Of a stretch of DNA of 42,538 nt, positions 1 to 8,999 are shown piece by piece (position 1 is the stretch's first letter; the number at the start of each line of letters is the position of its first letter). Where the stretch lies: positions 1-42,538 of the forward strand of contig MHXM01000155.1 of the NCBI GenBank assembly GCA_001825565.1, in the 5' to 3' direction. This DNA is from Desulfuromonadaceae bacterium GWC2_58_13. GTDB lineage: Bacteria > Desulfobacterota > Desulfuromonadia > Desulfuromonadales > Trichloromonadaceae. A program made the translations under genes and the position numbers. The notes under the pieces are model-generated. The model saw only the letters and a program-made list of their open reading frames with translations. It ran no database searches and was not told the origin of the DNA.

Positions 1-20
1 AATGCGCTTACATCTGTCAT
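1..20 (-). CDS. Start of the next flagellar-operon gene (flgD candidate), partial
   Basis: On the minus strand an ATG at 20-18 follows a good ribosome binding site (GGGAG at about 31-35) and opens a frame reading M-T-D-V-S-A before the window ends. It lies just downstream of fliK in the same direction. In related flagellar operons flgD follows fliK, so flgD is the natural guess, but six residues cannot identify it. The terminator-like hairpin at 162-205 lies between it and fliK. Confidence 0.3.
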
Positions 21-161
21 GATTTCGACACTCCCTTCAATCCGACACCCTGAGTTTCATTCCCAGGATAACTCTTCTTGTTGACTTCCTTATCGGAACC
101 CTCCGAAGAAGTCTTTAGCTGTCTTTTCATTGACGCCCATTTTTCTCCAAATCCCCGCGCC

Positions 162-205
162 AACGAAAACCCCCCCCGTCTGCAACCAGAGGGGGGGGAA
201 AACCA
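162..205 (-). terminator. GC-rich terminator-like hairpin after fliK
   Basis: Eight C (170-177) pair with eight G (191-198). The stem continues as TCTG (179-182) with CAGA (187-190) around a CAAC loop. On the minus strand the hairpin is followed by TTTT then CG, so it has a short T-tract and fits a terminator or partial attenuator just past fliK. Four A/T on each side make it roughly symmetrical, so it could also act on the plus strand. Confidence 0.6.
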
Positions 206-231
206 ATCACCGAAAATTCATCGCCGGTCAG

Positions 232-2208
232 TTAAATCCGCAGGTTGATGCTCCCGGATCGACCGGCGGAAAGGGGAACGACCGGAAGTTCGACGGCGCC
301 TTCATCGTCGTCCCGCAGTGACGCCCGGCTCGCGTATCGGGTGGTCGACGCCGACTGCCGAGGGTCTTGGTAAAAACCCTTGCCGCCCTGTTGCGGAGAA
401 TCGGAACTGACCTGCACATGCTCCAGCTTCAAACCCTGCTGCTCAAAGGCATCGCGCAGTTTCGGCAGATACTTTTCCAGAACATCGTGCACCTGCTGAC
501 TCTGGGCATGCAGCTGAATCCGCACCCGATCCCCTTCGACCACCATTTCCAGTTTGACCTGCCCCAACTCCTCGGGATACAGCTTCATGGTGATCCGACT
601 GTGCCGTTCGCCGTCGACCATGGAAATCCGGCTGGCGACCTGCTGATAAATATTTTCCTCGGCAACGGGAAGAGGTGCCGACTGGCCCGTCGTCGCGGAC
701 GGGGTGGCGAAGGTTGAGGCCGGAGGCAGGGTCTGACTGCCGCCAACGGCCAGGGGCGCCGCGCCGCCAAACGGTTGCTGGCCAGCGGCCAGGGAACCCG
801 TCTCGCGCGGCAACCCGGCGGACTCGGATTCGACAAACGCTTTTATCGGTCCTTCATTGCCGACCCGCGAGAGTGTCGCTTCCGGATCTGGAACCAGACC
901 CTCGACGGTCGCCGCCACCGGTTCCGCCGAAACGGTCGGTGCGGAAATTTTCGGCGCGGATTCCGGAATCGGCGCCGAAAAAGTCTTTTCCCCCAGTAAT
1001 TGGGCAAAGCGCCGATCGGAGGTATCGCCGGCCGTAGCCATCTTGGCCCAAAGAGGTTTTTTGGCTGGAATGGCGGCCTGGGTCTGGATTCTCTCGGCGG
1101 TCGCGGCCGTTACGATCCCGGCACCGTCGGAAACAAGCGGATTGACCAACGGCTTGGCCGTCGGAGCGGACGTCTGCAGCGACTCGACCTCCGCCTTGCC
1201 GTCAACCAGGGGAAGCGCACCGGTCGCCGGCGGTTGTCCCTGACGTTCGGTGATAATTCCGGATCTCGGTTGTGGTTCGGCGGCGGCAACGGTAGTTTTC
1301 CGGGAGTCTTTCAGGGGCTCCGCCGGTTGCGGAGCTTCGATTCCGGCAGACGGCAGCGGCGGGACATCCGTGGTCGATTGGGCCTGGACCGGTTGCTCGA
1401 CCGCCGCGACGGACGGCACAACCGGGGCGACACCGGTATTTTTCGCCCCGTCAACGTCCGTCGACACAATAGTAGCCGGAACGGCATCGGTCCGCGCCGC
1501 TGTCGCCGAAATTGACGATTCGGCCGGCAATCCGGTCGAATCCTTCGCCGCAACAGCCGCGAAGCCCCTCTCGACGGGCAACCCGGCGCCATCGGCCGCC
1601 GGATCGGATTGAACACGGGGTTGAACCGGATCGCCATCCACCTCGGCGACCGGAACCAGATCTGCTGAATTGTCGATCAGGGGGGAGAGTTTTGCACCTT
1701 CCACCGGCCCGGAATCGGCCAGCAGCTCAGGCACTGGAACCACCATGAGGTCGGCCGGACTCAAGGGTGGTTGGACCGGATTCGGCGCGGATTCAGCCAC
1801 GGGGAGCATGTCGAGGACCGGTGCCGGCGCTTCTCCAAAATCGGGCAAAGAGGCATTTTCGACCGGTTCCATGGGCGCATCGACATTGACATCGGTGGCG
1901 AAGGCGGTCTTCCCGGGGGGTTGGGCGGGTTCCGGATCGGGTCGATCCGTTACGTCCGGAGATGCGGTTTCTTGCGGGGAGCGATCCGAAGGTTCACCCT
2001 CCCGAGGCGGTGCTTCGCGGGTCTTCTTTCCGCCGGCCTGCCTTTCGGGACGATGGGCCGGTTCGGAAACGGCAGGCGTTTGCGAAGAGCGGGATTGTTC
2101 CTGCTGCCGCAACGAACTGGCGAAGTCATCGCTCTTTTCCGGAGCGGAACTTCCCCCCCGGCTCGACACGGGCAGTAAACTTTCCACATTCAGTGGGGAG
2201 ATCTGCAT
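232..2208 (-). CDS. fliK: Flagellar hook-length control protein FliK
   Basis: FliK is a secreted ruler that measures the hook and switches the flagellar export gate from hook to filament substrates. The 658-residue protein has the expected two-part build. A long, low-complexity N-terminal part rich in Ala, Pro, Val and Ser (about residues 1-510) resembles the extended ruler. The compact C-terminal Flg_hook domain (about 530-605) carries the conserved LYPEELGQVKLEM and the VHDVLEKYLPKLRDAF helix. The start is ATG at 2208 with AAGGATG upstream. It follows the MotE-like gene by 35 bases and closes the visible part of the flagellar operon. FliK N-termini diverge quickly, so the call rests on the C-terminal domain and gene order. 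Confidence 0.9.
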   Translation of the reverse strand: MQISPLNVESLLPVSSRGGSSAPEKSDDFASSLRQQEQSRSSQTPAVSEPAHRPERQAGGKKTREAPPREGEPSDRSPQETASPDVTDRPDPEPAQPPGKTAFATDVNVDAPMEPVENASLPDFGEAPAPVLDMLPVAESAPNPVQPPLSPADLMVVPVPELLADSGPVEGAKLSPLIDNSADLVPVAEVDGDPVQPRVQSDPAADGAGLPVERGFAAVAAKDSTGLPAESSISATAARTDAVPATIVSTDVDGAKNTGVAPVVPSVAAVEQPVQAQSTTDVPPLPSAGIEAPQPAEPLKDSRKTTVAAAEPQPRSGIITERQGQPPATGALPLVDGKAEVESLQTSAPTAKPLVNPLVSDGAGIVTAATAERIQTQAAIPAKKPLWAKMATAGDTSDRRFAQLLGEKTFSAPIPESAPKISAPTVSAEPVAATVEGLVPDPEATLSRVGNEGPIKAFVESESAGLPRETGSLAAGQQPFGGAAPLAVGGSQTLPPASTFATPSATTGQSAPLPVAEENIYQQVASRISMVDGERHSRITMKLYPEELGQVKLEMVVEGDRVRIQLHAQSQQVHDVLEKYLPKLRDAFEQQGLKLEHVQVSSDSPQQGGKGFYQDPRQSASTTRYASRASLRDDDEGAVELPVVPLSAGRSGSINLRI

Positions 2209-2243
2209 TGCTGGCTCATCCTTTCGGAGAAATAGAGCCCAGA

Positions 2244-2771
2244 TCAGTCTTCAACGAGGGTTGAATAGGCGACGCTCAGCTTGGTGGCTTTTTCTTCAGG
2301 CATGTTGCCGAGCAGCTGACCCGCCATCTTGGATTTAATTCCAGAGAGGATCTGCACCGCCAGCTCCTGATCGAGTTCGGCCAGCAGAGCCGCCCCGCGG
2401 GCGGGCTCCATTTTTTCATACATCTTGCTGAGAGCCTGAATCCGCTGGGTCTCAACCTCGTTTTTTTTCTCCAGGAGTCTGCGGAGTTCATCCCTCACAT
2501 CCTGGAGCTGGGTTAACTTCTTATCGACCTCCCCGGCCAATGTCTTTAGCTCTATCTCTTTAAGGTCCAGATTTTTTTCTTTTTTGGCATAGGCTTCCTG
2601 CAACTGGGCGCGCTCCTGCTGCAGGGCAAACAAGATCCGCCGCTGTTCGACCGAGTCGATACTGGCAACGGCTTCCCCATCGGGCTCTTCACCACCCGCC
2701 GTGACGCTGACGTCAGTAACGAGACTGGCCACAAAAACCAGCAGGAGCAAATACGTTTTCCAGGTTCTCAT
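2244..2771 (-). CDS. MotE/YlxF-type flagellar protein (MgtE N-terminal-like domain)
   Basis: The 175-residue protein starts with an uncleaved or cleavable signal helix (about residues 3-22, Leu/Val rich) and is followed by a long charged coiled coil (about 35-110). The C-terminus resembles the MgtE_N-like fold of MotE/YlxF proteins, with the pattern MEPARGAALLAELD and ILSGIKSKMAGQLLGNM. Proteins of this type sit between fliJ and fliK in many flagellar operons and are thought to be periplasmic chaperones or stator-associated factors; the exact role here is not shown. I chose the ATG at 2771, which has AGAGGTAA upstream and begins 4 bases after fliJ ends. An upstream ATG would overlap fliJ and lacks the signal sequence at its N-terminus. 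Confidence 0.75.
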   Translation of the reverse strand: MRTWKTYLLLLVFVASLVTDVSVTAGGEEPDGEAVASIDSVEQRRILFALQQERAQLQEAYAKKEKNLDLKEIELKTLAGEVDKKLTQLQDVRDELRRLLEKKNEVETQRIQALSKMYEKMEPARGAALLAELDQELAVQILSGIKSKMAGQLLGNMPEEKATKLSVAYSTLVED

Positions 2772-2775
2772 AAAC

Positions 2776-3207
2776 TTACCTCTTGAAATGCTGAACGGCG
2801 ATTTCATCGAGCTGGATCGCCTCTTGATGCCGGGCCAGCGCCTGTTCATCGAGCAGATGCTTCTCTTTCAGCTTCTCAAGCAACCTGCGCTCCTGGCTGG
2901 CCTTGCACAGGGCCTGCCGACGACACTCCAGCTCTTCGCGGGCCGCTTCCCATTGTTCCACCAGCGAAGCCAGAATCGTCAGGGTATGATCGATATGGTT
3001 GCTGTACAGGACAAATTCCTGGGCCGAAAGTCCCAGTCGCTGCTGCACCTCGAACTCTTCATGCAGCTTGGACAGCTCCAGCCGTTTTTCGGCAAGACGG
3101 TCCAGCAATACGCATTCTTTCTGCTGCGCCGCCGCATGCGCCTGTTGGGCCAGGCTTTCAAGGCGTTCACGGTGATTGAGAACGGTCTGTAACTTGAATT
3201 TTCCCAT
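2776..3207 (-). CDS. fliJ: Flagellar export chaperone FliJ
   Basis: FliJ is the central stalk-like coiled-coil protein of the flagellar export ATPase, contacting FliI and the gate protein FlhA and recycling chaperones. The 143-residue product is almost wholly alpha-helical and charged, beginning with MGKFKLQTVLNHRERLE, which is the typical FliJ opening (F-x-L-x2-V-L). The length matches the usual 140-150. It lies directly after fliI (15 bases from the fliI stop). The ribosome binding site is weak, so translation may be coupled to fliI. Confidence 0.88.
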   Translation of the reverse strand: MGKFKLQTVLNHRERLESLAQQAHAAAQQKECVLLDRLAEKRLELSKLHEEFEVQQRLGLSAQEFVLYSNHIDHTLTILASLVEQWEAAREELECRRQALCKASQERRLLEKLKEKHLLDEQALARHQEAIQLDEIAVQHFKR

Positions 3208-3221
3208 CGGTCACTTGACGC

Positions 3222-4526
3222 TCAGTCGAGACCAAGCCCCTTGAGTTGGGCCAAGGTCGTTGTCATATCGAACCATTCACCCATTTCCTGACGCAGAAAC
3301 TGATTAATCGCCTCTATTTTAACCACAGCCTTGTCAATCCGGGGGTTACTCCCGGAGACATAGGCCCCGATGTTGATGAGATCTTCGGCTTCACGGTAGG
3401 TGGCGAGAATTTCCCGCAGCCGACCGCTTCGCTTGAAATGCTCCGGCTCGACGATGTCGCGCATGACGCGGCTGGCCGAATTGAGGATATCGATCGCCGG
3501 ATAATGATTGCGGGCGGCCAGTTGGCGGGAGAGGACGATGTGCCCATCGAGAATGGACCGAACCGCGTCGGCGATCGGCTCGTTCATATCATCGCCATCG
3601 ACCAGCACGGTATAGAGGCCGGTGATGCTGCCGCCGGCCTTGAAACTGCCGGCCCGCTCAAGCAGCTTGGGTAGGGTGGCGAACACCGAGGGGGTATATC
3701 CCTTGGTGGTTGGCGGTTCGCCAATGGCCAGGCCGACCTCGCGCATGGCCATGGCAAAACGGGTCGCCGAGTCCATCATCAGCAGGACGCTTTTGCCCTG
3801 GGCGCAAAAATGCTCGGCGATCGTGGTCGCGACGAAGGCGCCGCGCATCCGCAGCAAGGGAGATTGGTCCGAAGTGGCCACCACCACGACGGAGCGGGCC
3901 AGACCTTCGGGACCGAGGTCGCGCTCGATGAATTCTCCGACCTCGCGGCCACGCTCGCCGATCAGGGCAATCACGTTGACATCGGCCCGGGCGAACCGGG
4001 CCATGGTTCCGAGCAGTACGCTCTTGCCCACCCCGGAGCCGGCCATGATCCCCATTCTCTGCCCCATGCCGCAGGTCAGCATGGCATTGATGGAACGAAC
4101 CCCTAGATCGAGATGTTGTCGGATCTTGCGACGCTCCATGGGCCCGGCGGGGAGAGCATAGATCGGCATTTCATGCTCGAGGTCGGGCAGCGGCGGGCCA
4201 TCGATCGGCTCGCCCATGGCATTCACCACCCGGCCCAGCAGACCGTCGCCAACCCGTTGGGTGGCGCTGCTGCGGCAAACCTGGATCAGACTCCCCGGCC
4301 CCAGTCCGCGCAGCTCGCCGAGAGGCATCAGCAAGGCCCGCGAATCGCGAAACCCGACCACTTCGGCCGGGACAGCGGGCCCGCCATCCTTCGGCGTCAA
4401 TTGGCAAAGGGTTCCCACCGAGGCATCGGGACAATATCCCTCCACCACCAGGCCGACGATATTGGTTACCTTCCCCCTGACCCGCAGGGTATTGAGCCCC
4501 TTGAGTTCGCCGACCAGATGCTGCAT
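3222..4526 (-). CDS. fliI: Flagellum-specific ATPase FliI
   Basis: FliI hydrolyses ATP at the cytoplasmic face of the flagellar type III export gate to help load substrates. The 434-residue protein shows the F1-beta-like core. The Walker A motif GSGVGKS is at about residues 163-169, the Walker B-like strand SVLLMMDSATRFA is near residue 250, and the signature RELPTTKGYTPSVF-like segment is present as GEPPTTKGYTPSVFATLPKLLERAG. The ATG at 4526 overlaps the fliH stop by one base (TGATG), with GGGAGG just upstream; a TTG one codon earlier is an alternative. The tight overlap argues for coupled synthesis with its regulator FliH. Confidence 0.95.
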   Translation of the reverse strand: MQHLVGELKGLNTLRVRGKVTNIVGLVVEGYCPDASVGTLCQLTPKDGGPAVPAEVVGFRDSRALLMPLGELRGLGPGSLIQVCRSSATQRVGDGLLGRVVNAMGEPIDGPPLPDLEHEMPIYALPAGPMERRKIRQHLDLGVRSINAMLTCGMGQRMGIMAGSGVGKSVLLGTMARFARADVNVIALIGERGREVGEFIERDLGPEGLARSVVVVATSDQSPLLRMRGAFVATTIAEHFCAQGKSVLLMMDSATRFAMAMREVGLAIGEPPTTKGYTPSVFATLPKLLERAGSFKAGGSITGLYTVLVDGDDMNEPIADAVRSILDGHIVLSRQLAARNHYPAIDILNSASRVMRDIVEPEHFKRSGRLREILATYREAEDLINIGAYVSGSNPRIDKAVVKIEAINQFLRQEMGEWFDMTTTLAQLKGLGLD

Positions 4527-5197
4527 CAACTCCCTCCCGCGGCTTTGATGATCTTCGAGCGGATTTCTTCCAGCTGACTTTCGATGGTGGCATCCACTTC
4601 ACCCAATTCCGACTCCACCAGACAGCCGCCGCGGGCAATGCTTTCGTCGGGCTCGACCGTGATATTCTTCAGCCCACTGATACTGGCCAGCATCAATGGT
4701 TTTTTCTCCATCACCATCGCCAGGTCGTCGGGATGGACCTTGACGTGGTAGACATCGGAATCGACCGACGCCTGCAGCGCCTTGACAATGGTGTGATGAA
4801 TGATTTCGGGATTCAGGGACACGACGCAGGGAATGATCTGCTCGACGATGGCCAGAACCAGGCGTAGCATGTCGTCGGAGCTGTTCTTCAGAATCGATCC
4901 CCGCAACTGGCTGAGTTCTTCAAGGGCTATGGAAAATGCCTTGGTTGTCTCGCCAAAACGCTTTTCCGCCTTTTCCGTTCCCTCGCGCTTGCCGAGCAGA
5001 TAGGCTTCCTCAATTTTGGCTTCCAGGGCCAGCCCACCGACGGTTGCAGCCGCACCGGCCATCGCCATGGGTACGGGTTGGTTGCGAAACAGGGCTTCGC
5101 CGGGAACAACGCCACCGCCATCGCTGGAAAAATCAACAAAACGCAGCAATTGCAGATTCTGGCATTCATCGTTTTTATAAATTTTAGACCAGGACAT
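4526..5197 (-). CDS. fliH: Flagellar assembly protein FliH
   Basis: FliH binds and restrains the FliI ATPase and links it to the C-ring. The 223-residue product has a variable N-terminus, an Ala/Glu-rich coiled coil (about 65-105) and a conserved C-terminal domain (about 115-220) with VHPDDLAMV and the closing pattern GGCLVESELGEVDATIESQLEEI, typical of FliH/YscL proteins. I chose ATG 5197 because it has AAGGGGGG upstream and reads MSWSKIYK. It overlaps the fliG 3' end by 14 bases, and a further upstream start would increase that overlap. Confidence 0.9.
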   Translation of the reverse strand: MSWSKIYKNDECQNLQLLRFVDFSSDGGGVVPGEALFRNQPVPMAMAGAAATVGGLALEAKIEEAYLLGKREGTEKAEKRFGETTKAFSIALEELSQLRGSILKNSSDDMLRLVLAIVEQIIPCVVSLNPEIIHHTIVKALQASVDSDVYHVKVHPDDLAMVMEKKPLMLASISGLKNITVEPDESIARGGCLVESELGEVDATIESQLEEIRSKIIKAAGGS

Positions 5198-6200
5198 CGG
5201 AGACCCCCCTTCCCGGGATAACAACCTTACCTTCTTCCTCCAGCTTCAAGGCAACCTGGATGATCTCCTGCTGGGCCACTTCGACATCGGCGAGGCGCAC
5301 CGGCGCCATGGCGGCCATGTCTTCCTTGATCATATCCACCGCCCGGCTGGAAATATTGGCGAACAATTTGTTGACCAATTCTTCGGATGCCGTCTTGAGC
5401 GCCACCACCAGGGTATCGTTGTTGACCTCGCGCAGAACCGCCTGAAGTCCGCGGCCGTCGATGTAGACCAGGTCGTCGAAAACAAACATCTTGCGCCGGA
5501 TGATTTCGGCCAGTTCGGCATCGCTCTCCTCGATCATGCTGAGGATCATCTTATCCTTGCCCTTCTTCATCCGGCCCAGGATATCCACCACCTTGTCAAC
5601 CCCGCCGACCTGCTGCTGTTCGCTATCGACCACGGCGCCGATTTCTCGCCGCAACGACTCTTCTATGTCATTGAGCACCTCGGGGGACACCTTGTCGATC
5701 TTGGCCATCCGAAACACCACTTCGGCCCGGAAAATTTCGCTGAACCCCTCAAGAACCTTGCTGGTATGCTCGGGAGTCTGGGTCGAAAGAATCAGCGCGA
5801 CGGTCTGCGGATGCTCATTTTCGAGAATGCCGGCCACCATCCTCGGCTCCATCATGGCAATGGTTTCCAGCGGCCGGAAACTGGCGCCCGCAGCCAGCTG
5901 ATCCATCAAAGAAGTTTTGCGATCCTTGTTGCTGCCGCTGGAAATGGCCTTGCGGACGAATTCGTCGCCCCGGACGAAAAGACCGGCCAACTCTTCTTCG
6001 GCCTTGAGAAAATGGTCGATAACCTGCTTGGCGACATCGGCGGGCACGTGTTCGATCGCCATCATGCAGCGGCTGATTTTTCGCACTTCGCTGTCATCCA
6101 GACGTTCGAAAATTCGCGCCGTCGCTTCTTCTCCGAGACAAAAGAGCAGCATGGCCGCCCGTTCGACTCCGGACAGGCGTGATAACAGTCCCGATCCCAT
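5184..6200 (-). CDS. fliG: Flagellar motor switch protein FliG
   Basis: FliG forms the upper part of the C-ring, receives torque from the stator and is attached to the MS ring by FliF. The 338-residue protein has the three FliG domains. The N-terminal domain starts GVERAAMLLFCLGEE. The middle domain carries the conserved EHPQ motif at residues 129-132. The C-terminal torque helix has the charged pattern of RRKMFVFDDLVYIDGRGLQAVLREV. The start codon is one base past the fliF stop, and only a weak purine-rich ribosome site (GAGAGAG) is visible, which suggests coupling to fliF translation. Confidence 0.96.
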   Translation of the reverse strand: MGSGLLSRLSGVERAAMLLFCLGEEATARIFERLDDSEVRKISRCMMAIEHVPADVAKQVIDHFLKAEEELAGLFVRGDEFVRKAISSGSNKDRKTSLMDQLAAGASFRPLETIAMMEPRMVAGILENEHPQTVALILSTQTPEHTSKVLEGFSEIFRAEVVFRMAKIDKVSPEVLNDIEESLRREIGAVVDSEQQQVGGVDKVVDILGRMKKGKDKMILSMIEESDAELAEIIRRKMFVFDDLVYIDGRGLQAVLREVNNDTLVVALKTASEELVNKLFANISSRAVDMIKEDMAAMAPVRLADVEVAQQEIIQVALKLEEEGKVVIPGRGVSDVLV

Positions 6201-6201
6201 A

Positions 6202-7743
6202 TCAGCTCTCTCTCAGCCAGGACTTGATGATCTGGGCAAACGCGCCCTGTTCCTGCAGGGCCAGTTCCCGCAACCGCTGTGCCGGATCGGCTTGGATCCT
6301 CGGCATCGACTCCGGCCGATTCAGCTCGGCCTCCAGTTCTTCCACGGTCTTCATCGGCATGGCAATCTGGCTGGAACCCTGTAGGGTTTTCAGCATCGGC
6401 CGGGCCAGCAGGACGTACAGGAGAATGGCGCCCACAACCAGCAATCCGTATTTGACGAACGGAACATATTCGTAATAGCTGGGAGTCGAAGCGGTTTCGG
6501 TTTCGGCCATTTCGAATAGGGCGTTTTCAAACGGCATCGAGCTGATTTCAAGTTTATCGCCACGGGTCGCGTCGATGCCGAGGGCACTGCTGACCATATT
6601 GCGAATCGACTGCAATTCTTTTTCGCTGCGCGGCTCCTGTCCTTCGCCACCGGCGCCCGGCCGGTCGGCGACCAGAACCGCAACCGAAAGCTGATTGAGG
6701 GTCCCGACCGGAAACACCTTGTGATTGATCACTTTGCTAATTTCATAATTGATGGTTTCATCGCTACGGTTGGAAGACGTCGAACCGCTGCTGGGCGCCG
6801 ACTCCCCGAGGTTGGACTGAACCCCCGGAACGCCCCCGGCGGTCAATCCGCCCGATTTTTCCTGGGTGCTCTGTTCGCTGCGCACGGCGGTCTTGTCGGG
6901 GTCGAAGCTCTCTTCGGTCTGTTCATGCTGGAGAAAATCGAGGGAGGCGGTCACCCGCACCACCGAGTTGCCGGCGCCAAGGGCGTGATCGAGCAGCGAC
7001 TGGGCACGGCTTTCCAGACGACGTTCAAGCGTCTGTTGATAATCGAGCATACCGGGAGTCATCGGTCCGGCCACTTCGTCGGAAGTATTCTTCGACAGAA
7101 TCCGGCCGCTGGAGTCGACCACCGTGACATTTTCAGCCTCGATCCCTTCGACACTGCCGGCGACCAGATGGATGATCCCCTGAATCTGACTCTCCTTGAG
7201 ATCCCGTCCGGAGGAAAGTTTCAGGATAACCGAAGCGCTGCCGGCCTTCTGCTGCTCGCGGAACAGCCGTTTTTCCGGCAGAGCCAGGTGAACCCGAGCG
7301 GCCTCAACCGGCGCCAGAGAGGATATGGTCCGGGAAAGCTCGCCCTGCTGAGCCCGCAGATAGTTGATCTTCTGGGCAAAATCCGTCATCCCGAAGCTCT
7401 GTTTGTCGAAGATTTCGAAACCGACTCCGCCGCCACGGGGCAGACCGGAACCGGCCAGCTCAATCCGGCTTTCGTAGACCTTATCCGCCGGAATATAAAC
7501 CGCCGTGCCGTTGCTTTCGATCCGGTAAGGAATCTTGCGCTCCTTCAACCATTCGATCACTTCGGCGGCATCGGCATTGTCCATGTGGGCAAACAGCAGA
7601 TTATAATCGGCCACTCGGGCCTGGAGAATGATCACGGCAAAGATGGCTGCGCAGATCAGCGCCGCGGCAACAAGGCTCAGCTTACGCGACAAAGGCCACT
7701 TGCCCACCGATTTCACCAAGCTTTTGTTCGTTGCATTTGCCAT
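6202..7743 (-). CDS. fliF: Flagellar MS-ring protein FliF
   Basis: FliF builds the membrane-embedded MS ring, the base of the flagellar rotor. The 513-residue protein has the diagnostic two-membrane-helix layout: a first helix at about residues 20-41, a large periplasmic region with two ring-building motifs (including LPRGGGVGFEIFDKQSFGMTDF and the ARVHLALPEKRLF segment), and a second helix at about 430-447. The short cytoplasmic tail ends with AFAQIIKSWLRES, where FliG binds. AAGGAG precedes the ATG. It is slightly shorter than many homologues (520-570) but shows no missing domain. Confidence 0.96.
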   Translation of the reverse strand: MANATNKSLVKSVGKWPLSRKLSLVAAALICAAIFAVIILQARVADYNLLFAHMDNADAAEVIEWLKERKIPYRIESNGTAVYIPADKVYESRIELAGSGLPRGGGVGFEIFDKQSFGMTDFAQKINYLRAQQGELSRTISSLAPVEAARVHLALPEKRLFREQQKAGSASVILKLSSGRDLKESQIQGIIHLVAGSVEGIEAENVTVVDSSGRILSKNTSDEVAGPMTPGMLDYQQTLERRLESRAQSLLDHALGAGNSVVRVTASLDFLQHEQTEESFDPDKTAVRSEQSTQEKSGGLTAGGVPGVQSNLGESAPSSGSTSSNRSDETINYEISKVINHKVFPVGTLNQLSVAVLVADRPGAGGEGQEPRSEKELQSIRNMVSSALGIDATRGDKLEISSMPFENALFEMAETETASTPSYYEYVPFVKYGLLVVGAILLYVLLARPMLKTLQGSSQIAMPMKTVEELEAELNRPESMPRIQADPAQRLRELALQEQGAFAQIIKSWLRES

Positions 7744-7804
7744 CTCGCTTATTTCTCCTTAACAAATACCGGCACAACCAGGGAAACTTCCATCCGGTTC
7801 AGGG

Positions 7805-8098
7805 TCAGATCTGCATCCGCATGATTTCTTGATAGGCCTCGAGAACCTTGTTGCGCATCTGGACGGCCAGCCGCAGGGAAATGTCGGCCTTTTCCATCGA
7901 TATCATGACCTCGTGCAGATTCTGCGACTCGCCGGTTTGCAATCTCTCGACCGCCTTATCCGCGTCAACCTGCGATCGATTGACGTCTTCGACGGCCGAT
8001 TTGAGCGCATCGGCAAAGCCTGCGGCGGCGGGTTTTTGTGCTGTGGCCAACGGCGTTCCGATGGATTGCAGGTGGGAGACCAGGGTGATGTCGCTCAT
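7805..8098 (-). CDS. fliE: Flagellar hook-basal body complex protein FliE
   Basis: FliE is the small adapter between the MS ring and the proximal rod. The 97-residue length is usual. The C-terminal half has the family pattern, with HEVMISMEKADISLRLAVQMRNKVLEAYQEIMRMQI matching the FliE signature of a conserved helix ending in a QEIMRM motif. A strong GGAGGTAA site precedes ATG 8098, eight bases after flgC ends. Its place between flgC and fliF is the standard order flgB-flgC-fliE-fliF. Confidence 0.95.
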   Translation of the reverse strand: MSDITLVSHLQSIGTPLATAQKPAAAGFADALKSAVEDVNRSQVDADKAVERLQTGESQNLHEVMISMEKADISLRLAVQMRNKVLEAYQEIMRMQI

Positions 8099-8105
8099 GG
8101 GTTAA

Positions 8106-8537
8106 TTACCTCCCTATTTCGAGGGCTTTCAAGGCCATCCGCTTGGCGGCCTTGATCGCGGTCACATTCGCTTCATACGCCCGAGTGGCGCTGGTCATGT
8201 CGACCATTTCGTCGAGCATGTTGACGTTCGGCATGGCTACATGCCCGTTGGCGTCCGCATCGGGGTGTGACGGATCATAAACTATCTTGGGCGGCGCGTT
8301 GCTGGTCTGGATGTTGGCGACCTCAACCGCTTGTACTGAACCTTTCAAGCTCTGTTCCAATTTTTGCGCAAAGGGGCTGTCGGTCGAACGAAAGACGACC
8401 TCACGTTTCCGATAAGGTCCCCCTTCCGGGGTTCTGGTCGTTTCGATATTGGCCAGATTGGAACTGATGGTGTTGAGCCTGATCTGCTGGGCCCGCAACG
8501 CCGAAGAACTGATTTTAAGAGAATCGAAAATATCCAT
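8106..8537 (-). CDS. flgC: Flagellar proximal rod protein FlgC
   Basis: FlgC is a proximal rod subunit exported through the flagellar gate. The 143-residue protein starts with the rod-family helix (SALRAQQIRLNTISSNLANIETT, with the conserved N-x-A-N) and ends with the matching C-terminal helix (MVDMTSATRAYEANVTAIKAAKRMALKALEIGR). The internal HPDADANGHVAMPNVN is characteristic of FlgC. GGAGG lies six bases before the ATG. Confidence 0.96.
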   Translation of the reverse strand: MDIFDSLKISSSALRAQQIRLNTISSNLANIETTRTPEGGPYRKREVVFRSTDSPFAQKLEQSLKGSVQAVEVANIQTSNAPPKIVYDPSHPDADANGHVAMPNVNMLDEMVDMTSATRAYEANVTAIKAAKRMALKALEIGR

Positions 8538-8546
8538 TCATGCCTC

Positions 8547-8960
8547 CTATCTGCCATCCTGGGCCACATACTTGAGCAGACCGAGTTTTTTGCTGATTAA
8601 TTGGGTTGCCGTTTCGTATAGAATCTGGTTTTCCGCCAGTTCGGTCATCTCCTGCTCGAGATCGACTCCGTTGCGATCGCCAATGGCCGACTGGGCCGGC
8701 ATCCGCACAACCTTTCCCTGCACCGCTTCCAGGCCGCCGTTGCCAATCGGGAAAAATTCGGCATGGGTGGCAGCCTGACTTGCCAATGGGGTTTTCAACG
8801 CCTGCCTGAGACGTTCTTCAAATTCCAATCTGGCCGGAGCAAAGCCCGGGGTATCGGCATTGGCGATATTGGAGGCGAGAACATCCTGTTTCTGCTGGCG
8901 TAAATCCAACGTTTTTTCCAGCAAGCTGACGGTTCGATCGAAAATCCCCAGATTCGACAT
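8547..8960 (-). CDS. flgB: Flagellar proximal rod protein FlgB
   Basis: FlgB is the first proximal rod subunit. The 137-residue product has the rod-family N-terminal motif ASNIANADTPGFAPARLEFEERL and a C-terminal helix (ILYETATQLISKKLGLLKYVAQ). A GGAGAAG site precedes ATG 8960. It is the second gene of the operon, following the TPR gene by about 39 bases. Confidence 0.95.
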   Translation of the reverse strand: MSNLGIFDRTVSLLEKTLDLRQQKQDVLASNIANADTPGFAPARLEFEERLRQALKTPLASQAATHAEFFPIGNGGLEAVQGKVVRMPAQSAIGDRNGVDLEQEMTELAENQILYETATQLISKKLGLLKYVAQDGR

Positions 8961-8999
8961 TTATCTTCTCCTTGTCGCAGCTACGGGTACCCGTTGTTT

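Noticed and set aside
17-140. Short minus-strand reading frames (16 and 37 codons) between fliK and the left edge, one overlapping the next ATG
   Set aside because: They lack family likeness and good ribosome spacing; better explained as the leader of the next flagellar gene.
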